The notes beneath the pieces are model-generated. The model saw only the letters and a list, made by a program, of their open reading frames with translations, ran no database searches and was not told the DNA's origin. A DNA stretch of 64,000 nt from JBFAPK01 sp040676675 (lineage in GTDB: Bacteria > Actinomycetota > Actinomycetes > Mycobacteriales > Micromonosporaceae): the NCBI RefSeq assembly GCF_040676675.1, contig NZ_JBFAPK010000012.1, positions 1 to 64,000 of the forward strand, written 5' to 3'. A program made the translations under genes and the position numbers. Shown one piece after another: positions 48,608-58,658 of this stretch (the first letter of the stretch is position 1; every line of letters begins with the position of its first letter).

Positions 48608-48639
48608 CCGTGCCCGGGTGGCGAGCCACCCGGGCACGG
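48608..48639. terminator. 14-bp hairpin between the RHS and ADC-like genes
   Basis: Arms 48608-48621 (CCGTGCCCGGGTGG) and 48626-48639, loop CGAG. It lies between the poly-G/C block and the ADC-like gene's promoter region, and so ends the RHS transcript. Confidence 0.65.
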
Positions 48640-48641
48640 CC

Positions 48642-48722
48642 GGGGGGGGGGGGGGGCCGGCCCCCCCCCCCGCGGGGGGGGGGGGGGGGGGCCCCCCCCC
48701 CCCCCCCCGGGCGGGGGGCCCC
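48642..48722. repeat. Poly-G / poly-C block
   Basis: G15 (48642-48656), CC, GG, C11 (48661-48671), GC, G18 (48674-48691), C17 (48692-48708), GGGC, G6, C4. It lies 10 bases past the RHS stop. Such runs can form very strong hairpins or quadruplexes but are also classic assembly or sequencing error sites. Confidence 0.8.
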
Positions 48723-48731
48723 ACGACCGGG

Positions 48732-51700
48732 TCACTTCCCGACCAACGGCCTCAGGTTGAACGACCCCTTCACGTCCTCGATCGTGTTGACGGTGAAGTG
48801 CGTGAACTCGTAGCCGCCGGTGACGACCCGCGCCCGCTCGAACGCGACCCGGGCGTGGTCCAGGTTCTGCATCGCCGGCCCCATCGCCGGATCGGCCCGG
48901 GACGCGGTACCGGTTATCGCCTGGGTGGTCTTCACCAGCTGCTTCGACTCCTGTAGCGCGTTCTGGTACTTCGAGGCCACCCCGAAGGTCGCGAAGCCGA
49001 GCACGTTGAACCCGAAGCTGGCGAAGTTCTGCCCGGACGGGTCCTTGGCGAGCTTCACCCCGGCGGCAGCCGTGTCGTAGGCCGAGAAGGCCAGCGCCGC
49101 GTAACCGGCTATCGCGCAGATGGTGCAGGTGAAGAGGGCGACCACGCCGACCACGATCTTCGCGACCGTGTAGATCTGCTGCTTGTGCGCCCAGGCCCAC
49201 TTGGCCGCCATCTTGTACGCCTTCGCCTGCGCGACCGCCTGTTTCGCCACGGCCTTCGCGGCCTTCTTGACCACGTGTTTGAAGGTTCTGATGTCCTTCT
49301 TGACCCGCTGGGCCACCTTGTGGACGACCTTGCGGATGCTCTTCGGCACGTGCTTGCGGTACATCTGCTTGGCCTTCTTCAGCGCGGCCTTCGCCGCCGC
49401 CTGGGCCTTCTTGATCAGCCAGGCGCGCCACGCCGCCTGCTGCGCCTTCCACCGCAGCCAGGCCCGGTACGCGGCCTGGGCCTTCTTCCACAGGCTGCTG
49501 CCGAACCACTTGCCGTCCGGGTCGGAGTACGTCTCCGGACTGTTGTTGGCGTAGGCGTAGCCGTGCAGCTGCTGCGGATCCTCCTGGTCCACCACCGGGT
49601 CGAGGCTGATGAACCGCCCGTTGACCGGGTCGTACTCCCGCGCGCCGAGATGGGTGAGCCCGGTCGACGGGTCGTACGTGCCGCCGACGAAGGCCCGGTC
49701 CCCGGTCCAGGACTGCGGTTGCGGTCCCCGGGCCGAGCCGAACGGGTCGAACCGCCGCTGGGTGACCGCCATCGTGGTGGCGTCCACGCTCATCTCGTCG
49801 GTGTTGTGGTGGTCGCTGAGCAGGAAGCTCAGCCCGGTGGCGGTCCGGACCGCGACCGCGTCCTCGGCGTGCTGGTAGTACCGCAGGCCGCTGACCTTGC
49901 CGCCGGAGACGGTGAGTTCCTCGTTGCCCAGGTAGAGGGTGGTGCCGCTCGGGTCGCGCCGGATGAGCCGGTTCCCGCTGGCGTCGTAGACGTAGCTGGT
50001 GACCTTGGTGCCCTCGGTCACCTTCGCGAGGTGTCCTTCGACGTCCCAGTCGAGGGCCTGCGTCGACCCGTTCACCGTCCGCCTGGTGGTGTTGCCGGCC
50101 ACGTCGTACGCGAAGGTGTCGGTGCGAGCGCCGGACGGGCCGGCGATGGCGACCGAGCTGAGCGTGTGCGGCTGGGAGCCGCCCGCCGCCGGGTTGGTGG
50201 AGGTGCGGGTGGTGTCACCCGCGGCGGAGTGCTGCACCTCCTTGGTGCGGTTGCCCACCTTGTCGTAGGTGTAGGAGGTCCAGTACGGGGCGGGGCCGTC
50301 GAGGCCGCCCACCGACGGCGCCGTGCGGCAGTCGCCGCTGCCCGGGGTCCAGGCCTCGACGAGCCGGCGCAGGTAGTCGTAGTCGAAGCACTGGTTGTCC
50401 GCCTTCTGTCCCGGCGGGGCCTCGACGATGCTCGTGATGTTGCCGGCCTTGTCGTAGTCGTAGCGCGTGTCTCCGATGCGCTGCGGCGTAGCGTCGCGTT
50501 CCGTGACGGTCTGCTTGAGCCGGCGCGTGCCCTCCTCGTAGACGTAGGTGCGTACGACGCTCTTGGCGCCGGTCGAGTAGACGCTTCGCGTCATCTCGGC
50601 CAGCTTGTCGTAGACCGTCTCCGTCACGTAGCTGCCCAGGTTGGAGTAGGTCGTGGTGGGCATGCCGAGGTCGTCGTACTCGTGCCGGACCGTCTCCGCG
50701 GGCAGGCCGCCGAGCGCCGGGAAGCCCTCCTTGGCCAGCGTGCCGTCGAGGTTGTAGCCGGTGGTGAGTTCGATCGGCGTGCTGCCGAAGCCCTCCTCCG
50801 CCGGAATGGTGAACCGGGTCCCGGTCGGCCGGTCGGCCTCGTCGTAGCCGGTCACCGCGACCGTGTACGCCTTGCCGTCCACGTAGCGGGTGCTCGACGT
50901 GACCAGCCCCGGTACGAGGGTGTCGTAGACGTAGCCGGTCAGCTGCGTGCCGCCCTCGTAGCTGGAGACCAGCCGGTCGAGGTTGTCGTAGTTGTAGGTG
51001 ATGGTCCGGCCCCGGCTGTCCCGCTTGCTGGTGATCCGGTCCTCGTCGTCGTAGGTGTAGGTGGTCGTGCCGGCGTCCGGCTCCTCCGTCGAGACGAGCC
51101 GGCCACGCAGGTCGTAGTTGTTCCGCCGGACGTTGCCGGCCGGATCGGTGACCGTGGCGATCTCGTCCTCGGCGGTGTAGGTGTACCTCGTCGAGTCGTA
51201 CGCGCCGGTGGGGCTGTCGCCCTGGTACTGCCTCAGCTCGGTGGTCTGCCCGCCGGCGTCGACGATCGTGGTCGTCGGGGTCTCCCCGTCCGGCGGGTCC
51301 ACGGTCACGGCGTTGCCCTGGTAGCTGGTGCTGGTGCGCCACTTCTCCACGCCGTTGACCAGGAAGATCTCCTCCCGTACCCGGCCGGCGCCGTCGTAGA
51401 CGTACCGGGTCTGCCCGGGCACCTGCGCGTCCGGCACCAGGAACAGGTCCGGGCTGGCCGGCTGGTCGTTCGGGTAGGGGTCGTTCTTGCGGACGACGTT
51501 GCCCCGGGAGTCGTAGAACTGGTCGGTGACGACCCGACCGCCGCCCGGGGCGGGGTGCTGCGCCTGGCGCGGCCGCTGGAGCCCGTCGTAGATCTCGTAG
51601 CTCTCGTTGTAGCCGCTGCCGCTGTCACGCAACTGCCGGGTCGTGATCGTGGTCATGCCGTCGACGCCGACCCGGTAGCCGTACTCCTCGCTGGGCGTCT

Positions 51701-54700
51701 GGCTGTTTTTGTCCCGACCCGGCAGCCAGACCTTGGTGAGCCGGCCGAGGCCGTCGTACTGGAAGTCGGTGCGCTTGCCGCTCCGGCTGACCTCGGCGGT
51801 CTCCTGGCCCAGCCCGGGGTCCAGTTCCCGGATGGTGGTGAAGCCCTTCGGGTCGGTCGAGACGGTCTTCGTGACCGGTCCGCCGCTGGCCGGCGTGTAC
51901 GCCGTGGTGCTCTTGTTGCCGAGCGAGTCGTACTCCTCGGTCACCCGCCCGTACTGGTCGTAGACCTTCCGCTCGGTGGTGGTGTACGTCGAGCCGGCAC
52001 TGAGCGTCTCGGTCTTGGTCGGCAGCCCCTTGGTCGGGGCCACCCCGAACGCCTGGCCGTCGTAGGAGGTGAGCTCGTCGGAGATCACCTGCTCGGCGGC
52101 CGCGGCGCCGGTGATGCTGACGCTGCCGGCCGAGCAGGGCACCGCGTCGGTCTTGACCCGGCTCGGCACGGCGAGCATGCCGATGCTGTCGTTGCGCAGG
52201 TACGTGTTGCGGGTGCACTTCTCGTCGCCGCTCACCGCGACGTCGCCCGCGTCGTCCACCACCTCGGGCAGGCCGTCCGCGTTGAACGTGGTGGTCGCCT
52301 CGGTGCGGCGCACTCCGCCGGCGGCCAGCGGCACCCGGGTCCGCACCTTAGTGATGTTGACCCGGTACGCGCTGGTCGTGCCCCAGCTCGCGGTGCGGGT
52401 CGCGGTCGGCCCGTACGTCCACGGGTCGTTGATCTTCCCCGAGATCTCCGTACCGCCGGGTCCGTCCCGTTCGATCTCCTCGCGGGTGAAGCCCTGCAAC
52501 TGGGAGTCGTCGGGCAGCGCCCGGCCCTCGCTGTCGACCACCGTGGCGGTACGGGTGCCCCCGTTCGCGAGCCTGTCGCCGTTCATGCCCCGGTAGTACC
52601 GGTACTCCGTCTCCTTCTGCTGCTCGGTCGAAGCACCGTCGCGGACCAGCACCGTTCCGTAGCCGCGCCACTGCGACCAGGTCTTCTCCGCCGGCTTGAC
52701 CAGGCCGGAGTCGTCGGCGAAGTGCCAACCGGGATCACCCCGGTACAGATAGCTGGTCACGTCGTCGGTCGAGCCCTCGATCCGGTCGTCCTGCACGACC
52801 TGGTCCACCACGTACTTGTTGAACCAGTCCTGGGTCGCCGCGGTGTTGCCGTCCGGCGTCCAGAAGGTCGGGTAGCAGCGGGTCGTGTTCGCGTCCGGCG
52901 CCGGGAACGACCCGACCGCGCAGTCCTGGTCCGAGTAGTCCACCGAGGTCACCCCGCCGGACTCGGAGGTGATGGCCAGGACCCGGTTCTTGACCATCGG
53001 TGGGATGTTCTCCTGGCCGTCCACCCGGTTCGGCAACTGCTTGCGGGTGAAGGTCACCTCGGGCAGGCTCAGCTCGCTGCCGCTCACCGCCTTGCCCTTG
53101 TGCGTGATGCCGTCGAGCCAGAGCGACGGGGTGGACGCGTCGTTGTCCATGAACTCCGTACGCAGCACCCAGCTGTCCACCGGCCGCGCCGCGCCGTTCC
53201 AGACGTACGTGTCCACCGACGCCAGCCGCTTGCGCGACCAGAAGGACGGGCTGGCCGCGTAGCAGGTGGCCCCCTGCTTGCAGTTCGAGTCGACCGGCAC
53301 GTCCGGCCAGTACTGCCCGTTCGCGCTGGTGAACTGCGCGTCGGAGCAGGTGATGGTGCCGGTGGGCTCGCACCGCTCCGACACGACGAACTTCACGAAC
53401 ATCGGGGCCTGCGCCCCGGGCGCGCTGTCCCGCAGGCCGTAGCGGGCCTCGGTCAGGTAGCCGCCCCGGGTGTACGCCGTCGAGGTCTTCGTGTTCCGCG
53501 CGTAGTAGTTGGTCTCCTTGGCGTACAGGTACGCCAGCGCGTTGCCGCGCGGGTCCACCACGTAGTCGAGGTTCCACCGCCAGGCCATGGTGCACATCGC
53601 GCTGTCGAAGTTCGCGTTGTAGCAGGGCTCACCCGGGTTGTTGCTGTAGACCGGGACGTCCCAGGCCGAGTTGGTCACCGGGCCGCCGTTGGGGAGCTGG
53701 TTGCGTCCGAAGTAGTACTGCGTCCCGTCGGCGGTGGTGACCTTCCAGTACTCGCCGTTCTTGACCCCGTTGCTGGCCCCGGTCAGGTGCTCGATCTTCG
53801 AGCCGTCGTCGTTCTTCGGCCGGTACTTGCCCGTGCCGTCCGGGATCAGCTCGGTCGCCGAGCCGTTCAGCGACATGGTCGCGTTGTCGTACGCGTAGCA
53901 GAAGTCGCCGCGCTTGATCGTGCCGGTACCGGGCGAGCCGTCGTCCTTGCAGGAGACGTAGGACCGCTCGATGTAGCCCGACCACAGGTCGAAGCCCTCA
54001 CCGACCCAGGACGGCTGGTTGTTCGTCGACGCGGTCCGGCCGTCGACGCCCTGCGAGTTGTACGAGAGCGAGAGCTTCGGCTCCGGGCCGTTGAGCCCCG
54101 GCGGCACGTCCATCTCGTACGACCAGGAGAAGGCGCCGGTCTGCGGGCTGACCTGCCACGTCGCCGACTGCGACAGCGAGGTGGCCGAGTAGTCGCCGCC
54201 CGGACCGCTCTCCCCGGCCAGTAGGGCGTACGTGGTCGGCGCGGCCGAGGCGCCCAGGTCGGCGGTGACCCGCCGGGTCTTGACGTCGTTGCGCGTGGCG
54301 ATCGGGGCGCCCGGCCGGCACTGCGGCAACTCGGGCGTGCTGAGCGCGCACTCCGGCAGCGGCACGAACCGCAGCCGGGTGGCCCAGTCGGCGCCGAACG
54401 CGCCCGCGAACGGGCCGTAGTCCATCGAGACGCTGGCCGGCCCGCTCCCCCGCTGGGCGGCGAGCCGTACGGCCAGACCGTGCAGCCCGGTCCGCTCCAG
54501 GGCCGCGTGGTCGAGCAGGTCCACGCGTACCCGCATCGGCCCGGCGGCGGTGGCCGCCTTTTCGGCCGGCGCGGCTCCGCCCGCCTTTCCCGCCGGCGCG
54601 GCGGCCGGGGCGAGCCAGACCGGCAGGGTGCCGGCCCGCACGGGCGCGGCGGCCCGGGCGGTGTCGGCCGTGGCCGTCGTGCCCACGGTCGCGGCGGCCG

Positions 54701-54947
54701 GCAGCTCCACCGTCGCCGAACCGGCCGCCGGCCAGGTCGGTTTGGCCAGCGCCTTCACCGGCGCGGCCGGCGGGTCGTCCTTCGGCAGCGGCGCGAGCTT
54801 GGCCTTCGCGCCCGGTACGGAGCGGTCCTTCGGTACGGCGGCCCAGGACGGCTTCGCCGCCTCGGCTCGTTGCGGTGCCGCCGCCAGCGACACCACGAGC
54901 GACAGCGCGAGCGTCGGCACGCCCCATCGTCGACATCGGATCTTCAT
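48732..54947 (-). CDS. RHS-repeat surface/toxin-type protein
   Basis: 2071 residues. A signal peptide (VPTLALSLVVSLAAAPQRAEA) is followed by an N-terminal region of unknown type and many YD/RHS repeats (e.g. RYTYTAEDEIATVTDPAGNVRRNNYDLRGRLVS). The RHS core is LTHLGAREYDPVNGRFISLDPVVDQEDPQQLHGYAYANNSPETYSDPDG, near 1770-1813. After the core a C-terminal tip of about 255 residues begins with a Lys/Ala-rich amphipathic helix stretch, followed by a hydrophobic segment (TVAKIVVGVVALFTCTICAIAGYAALAFS) and a final soluble part. I recognise no toxin domain in the tip. It is 19 bases after the LamG gene, so the two are one operon. No small immunity gene follows. Confidence 0.88.
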   Translation of the reverse strand: MKIRCRRWGVPTLALSLVVSLAAAPQRAEAAKPSWAAVPKDRSVPGAKAKLAPLPKDDPPAAPVKALAKPTWPAAGSATVELPAAATVGTTATADTARAAAPVRAGTLPVWLAPAAAPAGKAGGAAPAEKAATAAGPMRVRVDLLDHAALERTGLHGLAVRLAAQRGSGPASVSMDYGPFAGAFGADWATRLRFVPLPECALSTPELPQCRPGAPIATRNDVKTRRVTADLGASAAPTTYALLAGESGPGGDYSATSLSQSATWQVSPQTGAFSWSYEMDVPPGLNGPEPKLSLSYNSQGVDGRTASTNNQPSWVGEGFDLWSGYIERSYVSCKDDGSPGTGTIKRGDFCYAYDNATMSLNGSATELIPDGTGKYRPKNDDGSKIEHLTGASNGVKNGEYWKVTTADGTQYYFGRNQLPNGGPVTNSAWDVPVYSNNPGEPCYNANFDSAMCTMAWRWNLDYVVDPRGNALAYLYAKETNYYARNTKTSTAYTRGGYLTEARYGLRDSAPGAQAPMFVKFVVSERCEPTGTITCSDAQFTSANGQYWPDVPVDSNCKQGATCYAASPSFWSRKRLASVDTYVWNGAARPVDSWVLRTEFMDNDASTPSLWLDGITHKGKAVSGSELSLPEVTFTRKQLPNRVDGQENIPPMVKNRVLAITSESGGVTSVDYSDQDCAVGSFPAPDANTTRCYPTFWTPDGNTAATQDWFNKYVVDQVVQDDRIEGSTDDVTSYLYRGDPGWHFADDSGLVKPAEKTWSQWRGYGTVLVRDGASTEQQKETEYRYYRGMNGDRLANGGTRTATVVDSEGRALPDDSQLQGFTREEIERDGPGGTEISGKINDPWTYGPTATRTASWGTTSAYRVNITKVRTRVPLAAGGVRRTEATTTFNADGLPEVVDDAGDVAVSGDEKCTRNTYLRNDSIGMLAVPSRVKTDAVPCSAGSVSITGAAAAEQVISDELTSYDGQAFGVAPTKGLPTKTETLSAGSTYTTTERKVYDQYGRVTEEYDSLGNKSTTAYTPASGGPVTKTVSTDPKGFTTIRELDPGLGQETAEVSRSGKRTDFQYDGLGRLTKVWLPGRDKNSQTPSEEYGYRVGVDGMTTITTRQLRDSGSGYNESYEIYDGLQRPRQAQHPAPGGGRVVTDQFYDSRGNVVRKNDPYPNDQPASPDLFLVPDAQVPGQTRYVYDGAGRVREEIFLVNGVEKWRTSTSYQGNAVTVDPPDGETPTTTIVDAGGQTTELRQYQGDSPTGAYDSTRYTYTAEDEIATVTDPAGNVRRNNYDLRGRLVSTEEPDAGTTTYTYDDEDRITSKRDSRGRTITYNYDNLDRLVSSYEGGTQLTGYVYDTLVPGLVTSSTRYVDGKAYTVAVTGYDEADRPTGTRFTIPAEEGFGSTPIELTTGYNLDGTLAKEGFPALGGLPAETVRHEYDDLGMPTTTYSNLGSYVTETVYDKLAEMTRSVYSTGAKSVVRTYVYEEGTRRLKQTVTERDATPQRIGDTRYDYDKAGNITSIVEAPPGQKADNQCFDYDYLRRLVEAWTPGSGDCRTAPSVGGLDGPAPYWTSYTYDKVGNRTKEVQHSAAGDTTRTSTNPAAGGSQPHTLSSVAIAGPSGARTDTFAYDVAGNTTRRTVNGSTQALDWDVEGHLAKVTEGTKVTSYVYDASGNRLIRRDPSGTTLYLGNEELTVSGGKVSGLRYYQHAEDAVAVRTATGLSFLLSDHHNTDEMSVDATTMAVTQRRFDPFGSARGPQPQSWTGDRAFVGGTYDPSTGLTHLGAREYDPVNGRFISLDPVVDQEDPQQLHGYAYANNSPETYSDPDGKWFGSSLWKKAQAAYRAWLRWKAQQAAWRAWLIKKAQAAAKAALKKAKQMYRKHVPKSIRKVVHKVAQRVKKDIRTFKHVVKKAAKAVAKQAVAQAKAYKMAAKWAWAHKQQIYTVAKIVVGVVALFTCTICAIAGYAALAFSAYDTAAAGVKLAKDPSGQNFASFGFNVLGFATFGVASKYQNALQESKQLVKTTQAITGTASRADPAMGPAMQNLDHARVAFERARVVTGGYEFTHFTVNTIEDVKGSFNLRPLVGK

Positions 54948-54966
54948 CGCGGAACCCCTTCTGGTC

Positions 54967-57816
54967 TCAGGAGAGCGCCAGGTCGTCGATCTCGGACTGG
55001 GTCAGGACGCCGGAATACACCCGTACGTCGTCGATGGCGCCGGGCCAGTAGTCGCTGTACGCGCCGTCGTACTTCGCGCGCCCGACCTGCAACGGGCCCC
55101 CGGCGGACCACGTGCCGGTGAAGGCGCTGGCGGTGGCGAGTTCGCCGTCCACGTAGAGGCGGATCTGCCGGGCCGCCGCGTCGTACACCCCGACCAGGTG
55201 GGTCCACCTGCCGAGCACGGCCTGGCCGCGGGAGTAGACCCGGGTGGGCACCGCGCCCGCGGCGTCGCGGTCCAGCATCGAGAAGGCCCACCTGCGGTCG
55301 GTGGGGCTGTACTGGAGGAAGAAGCCGGAGTGCCGGGAGCCGTCCTGGCTCACCATGGTCGACCAGCCGGTCGTGGTCGCGGACTGGTTCACCCACGCGG
55401 CGACCGTGAAGCTGCGGTCGGTCTCGACCGTGCCGGCGGTGGTGGCGAGGTAGCCGGTGGTGCCGTTGGTGACCACCGCGTTGGCGGCCACGCCGAACCG
55501 GTCGGTGCCCCAGGTGACCCCGCCGGCGGCGGTCAGCGGATGGTTCCGGCCCGTGGCGTCCTTCACGGTGGTTCCCGTGGCCTCGTCCATCAGCCACTTG
55601 CCGAACTGGGACGCCGGCCGGTTGGCGTTCTCCGCGATTTCGTCCGGGTAGAGGACCCGGTCGTAGACCCGTACCTCGTCGACGTCGCCCGGGAGGTACT
55701 CGGTGAAGGCGCCGTTGTACTTCAGCCGCCCGATCTGCAACGGTCCGGTGGCGTTCCAGGCGGCCTGGTCGTACGTGTTGGTGGCCGCGAGCGCCCCGTT
55801 GACGTAGAGCCGCAACTGCCGCGCCGACAGGTCGTAGACGCCCGTGAGCTGCGTCCAGCGGTTGAGCTGGAACGGCACGCCGGAGACCGCCCGGATGATC
55901 GGCGGGTCGGCCGCGTCCGTGGCGTGCCGGTTGAAGACCCAGTTGGCGTAGGCGGTGGAGTAGTAGAGCTGGAAGCCGCCGTTGGTGGTGCCGGGCTGGG
56001 TGAGCACGGTCGCGTTGGCGGTGTTCGTTTTCAGCCGTACCCAGGCCGAGACGGAGAAGCTGGTGTCGGTACGGACCACGGGACCGCCGGTCGCCGCGTA
56101 CTGGCCGGAGCCGCTGAGCGTCAGCGTCCGGTCGGTGTACGCCGTCTCGCCCGGGTCGGCCCCGGTGCCGAGCCGGCCGGCGGTACGGGTCCCGCCGGTG
56201 ACGGTCAGGGCGCGACCGCCACCGCTGGCGTCCGCGACGGTGGTGCCGCTCGCCTCGTCCATCCGCCAGTAGCCGGCCGGTCCGGCGGCGAGGTTGACGT
56301 AGAAGTCGTACGCCCGTACCGCGCTGAGGTTGCCGGCCGCGTCGACGCTGCGCACGTAGAGGGTGCGCAGGGTGCTGCGGGACGGGCCGGGCGTGACGGA
56401 GACCGTCGCCGTACCGTCCGCCGCCGCGGTCACCGTGCTGGTCGGCTGCGGGTTGTCCACGTCGTACCGGTAGCCGGCGATGTCGGCGATGCCGCCCGCC
56501 GAGAAGGTGAAGCTGCCGGGCTTGCCGACCCCACCGGAGCGGACCGGGTTCGCCGGGTCCGCCTCCGGGTAGGCGCTGGAGGTCACCACCGGCACCAGGT
56601 TCGGCGCGGTGACGTCGACCCGGAAGTAGCACCAGTCGCTCCACGGGCCCTGGGCGATGCCGTCGTCGGCGCGTACCCGGAACGCGTAGGTGGCGCCGTC
56701 GACGAGCGCCGGTGTGGTCACGGCTACCCCGCCCGCCTGCTTGGCCGGCGTCTGGTACGTCCAGATCGTGGCGCCGTCCCGGGACAGCTCGAAGCCGGCC
56801 GAGACGATCTGCTGTGCGCTGTCCCGGTCGCTCAGCGCGGCGGTCAGCGTCGGCGTGGTGTCCGACTGGGCCGGGGCGGCGTCGGCGCTCGCCGCGCAGA
56901 CGTACGAGGGGGCGACCCGCAGCGCGGTAGGCACGTCCGGGATCGAGTTGTACTCGATGGTCAGCGTCGGGTTGTTCTGGAACTTCTTCCAGCCGTAGCT
57001 GTCCTTCTCGTCGGTGGCCTTCAGGCCCAGGTTGACCGTGGGCTGGCCGGCCGCCGCCGCGTCCGCCACCGCCGCCATCGCGTTGAACTCGACCGGCCCG
57101 GCCGGGCAGCCGCTGCGGCCCTTGGCCTCGTTCCGGGTCTCCAGGTTGCGCAGCCAGGTCGGCTGCTTCTTCCAGGTGGTGCCGCTGCCGAAGACGCCGA
57201 TCTCCCACAGCTCCACGCCGCGCTCCTCGCAGGACCACGAGTACGTCTCGTACGCCGAGAAGGTGGCGCTGAAGATCTGCCCGCCGGTGACCGGGGCGAT
57301 GTCCATCCGGAACATCGACCGGAAGGTGTCGGACTCGCCGATGGAGCGGTCGTTGAAGTACCCGACCCGGGCAACCTCCTTGTTGTTGTAGAACGGCGTG
57401 CCCGAGTAGCTCTGCTCGACGTAGCCCCAGGCCGACTTGACCGACGGGTAGTAGAGGTTCGTCGCCGCGGTGGCCACCGACCGCACCGGCCGGGCGTAGG
57501 CGCGCAGCAGCATCGTCCCGGACGGGTTGGCGTACACCTCCCGGGTGTCGGTGCGCAGGCCGGTCACCTCGACGCGCCGCCCGGTACGCCGGGCCCGCTC
57601 CCGCGCCGACGCCTCGTCCGGCGCCTGCTCGACCACGCCCTCCGGTGCCCGGCCGGCGGCGCGCTCCGCCGGTGCCCGGCCGGCCGGATACCCGGTCCCG
57701 TCGGCCGGGCCGGCGGGATCCGCCGCCGCGGGTCCGCCCGCAACCGCCACCAGCATCGGGACCGCGAGCAGCGACGCGAGCAGCGGCCGCCAGCCTCTTC
57801 GAGTCCACATTCCCAC
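54967..57816 (-). CDS. Secreted protein with two LamG domains
   Basis: 949 residues. A signal peptide (WRPLLASLLAVPMLVAVAGGPAAA) is followed by a DNRLRE-like beta domain at about 105-285. A fibronectin-like/spacer region (about 292-510) precedes two laminin-G-type concanavalin-like domains at 515-725 and 737-945. These contain GYWRMDEASGTTVADASGGG and GKWLMDEATGTTVKDATGRN at their starts and GDVDEVRVYDRVLYPDEI / GAIDDVRVYSGVLTQSEI at their ends. GTG 57816 follows GGGAGGTCGGC. It lies 19 bases upstream of the RHS gene in the same direction, as in other Micromonospora loci. It probably binds carbohydrate or protein outside the cell and is a partner of the RHS protein. Confidence 0.88.
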   Translation of the reverse strand: MGMWTRRGWRPLLASLLAVPMLVAVAGGPAAADPAGPADGTGYPAGRAPAERAAGRAPEGVVEQAPDEASARERARRTGRRVEVTGLRTDTREVYANPSGTMLLRAYARPVRSVATAATNLYYPSVKSAWGYVEQSYSGTPFYNNKEVARVGYFNDRSIGESDTFRSMFRMDIAPVTGGQIFSATFSAYETYSWSCEERGVELWEIGVFGSGTTWKKQPTWLRNLETRNEAKGRSGCPAGPVEFNAMAAVADAAAAGQPTVNLGLKATDEKDSYGWKKFQNNPTLTIEYNSIPDVPTALRVAPSYVCAASADAAPAQSDTTPTLTAALSDRDSAQQIVSAGFELSRDGATIWTYQTPAKQAGGVAVTTPALVDGATYAFRVRADDGIAQGPWSDWCYFRVDVTAPNLVPVVTSSAYPEADPANPVRSGGVGKPGSFTFSAGGIADIAGYRYDVDNPQPTSTVTAAADGTATVSVTPGPSRSTLRTLYVRSVDAAGNLSAVRAYDFYVNLAAGPAGYWRMDEASGTTVADASGGGRALTVTGGTRTAGRLGTGADPGETAYTDRTLTLSGSGQYAATGGPVVRTDTSFSVSAWVRLKTNTANATVLTQPGTTNGGFQLYYSTAYANWVFNRHATDAADPPIIRAVSGVPFQLNRWTQLTGVYDLSARQLRLYVNGALAATNTYDQAAWNATGPLQIGRLKYNGAFTEYLPGDVDEVRVYDRVLYPDEIAENANRPASQFGKWLMDEATGTTVKDATGRNHPLTAAGGVTWGTDRFGVAANAVVTNGTTGYLATTAGTVETDRSFTVAAWVNQSATTTGWSTMVSQDGSRHSGFFLQYSPTDRRWAFSMLDRDAAGAVPTRVYSRGQAVLGRWTHLVGVYDAAARQIRLYVDGELATASAFTGTWSAGGPLQVGRAKYDGAYSDYWPGAIDDVRVYSGVLTQSEIDDLALS

Positions 57817-58034
57817 GCCGACCTCCCACGTCGATCGCCCTCAACCTGAATTGAGCAAGTTGAGGAGATCGATCGGAGAGGGCGGAAGCGGACAGTGTCC
57901 ACTTCCGCACCCGACAGGAGTGGCGATACCGGGCGGAGCGGACGCGCACGCGCGCCGCCATGTGGTGCTCAGGTTGGCGGCGCGGGCGGTGTTCGAGCCG
58001 ACGCCGCCGTGCTCAGGCCACGGCCGTGCCGTGC

Positions 58035-58658
58035 TCAGGCCGACGGCGCGGGCGGGGTGTCGAGGTCGGTGTCGTCGGCCACGTCGTCGCACGGTACGAC
58101 CCGGACCAGCGCCCGGTGCTCGCGCAGGTAGGGCCGGGCGCCGACGTCGCCGGCGGCGAGCCGGGCCACGCCGGCCCAGTGGTCCCGCCCGAGCAGGACG
58201 GGGTGCCCCGTGCGGGGGCCGTACCCGGCGACGGCGAGCGCGCCCGGCTCGGCGCGGGCGGCCAGCCGGCGTACCGCCTCGGCGCCGATGCCGGGCATGT
58301 CCACCAGCAGCACCACCACCGCGACGGCGTCGGTCTCGCGCAGGGCGGCCAGCCCGGCCCGCAGCGACGAGCCGAGGCCGGTGGCCCAGTCGGGGTTCTC
58401 CACCGGTACGACGCCGGTCAGGTCGGCGCGGGCGCGTACCGTACCGGCGGCGGCGCCGAGCACCGCGACGATCGGGTCGCAGCCGCCGTCCCGCGCCGTG
58501 ACGGTCGCCCGCTCGACCAGGAGCCGCCCGTCGAGCCGTACGAGCGCCTTCGGTCCTCCGTAGCGACGGCCCCCGCCGGCGGCGAGGACCAGCCCGGCCA
58601 CGGCCGGTCCGGTGGCCCACGGAACCGCCGCGGATCCGCCCGGCCGGCGCACTGTCAT
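58035..58658 (-). CDS. MobA-like nucleotidyltransferase
   Basis: 207 residues. The nucleotide-binding motif LVLAAGGGRRYGGPKALVRL matches the MobA/MocA NTP-transferase family, with VVLLVDMPGIGAEAVRRL (metal site) and GHPVLLGRDHW. It may be a CTP or GTP:molybdopterin transferase (as in xanthine dehydrogenase maturation) or a related enzyme. Neighbours do not say which. The start ATG 58658 has a weak ribosome site. It diverges from the sigma factor gene. Confidence 0.85.
   Translation of the reverse strand: MTVRRPGGSAAVPWATGPAVAGLVLAAGGGRRYGGPKALVRLDGRLLVERATVTARDGGCDPIVAVLGAAAGTVRARADLTGVVPVENPDWATGLGSSLRAGLAALRETDAVAVVVLLVDMPGIGAEAVRRLAARAEPGALAVAGYGPRTGHPVLLGRDHWAGVARLAAGDVGARPYLREHRALVRVVPCDDVADDTDLDTPPAPSA

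Noticed and set aside
49185..54224. Very long open frame antisense to the RHS gene (about 1680 codons)
   Set aside because: It is the mirror of a well-supported RHS gene; the composition is Arg/Gly/Val-rich, as expected for reversed high-GC coding sequence, and nothing in it resembles a protein family.
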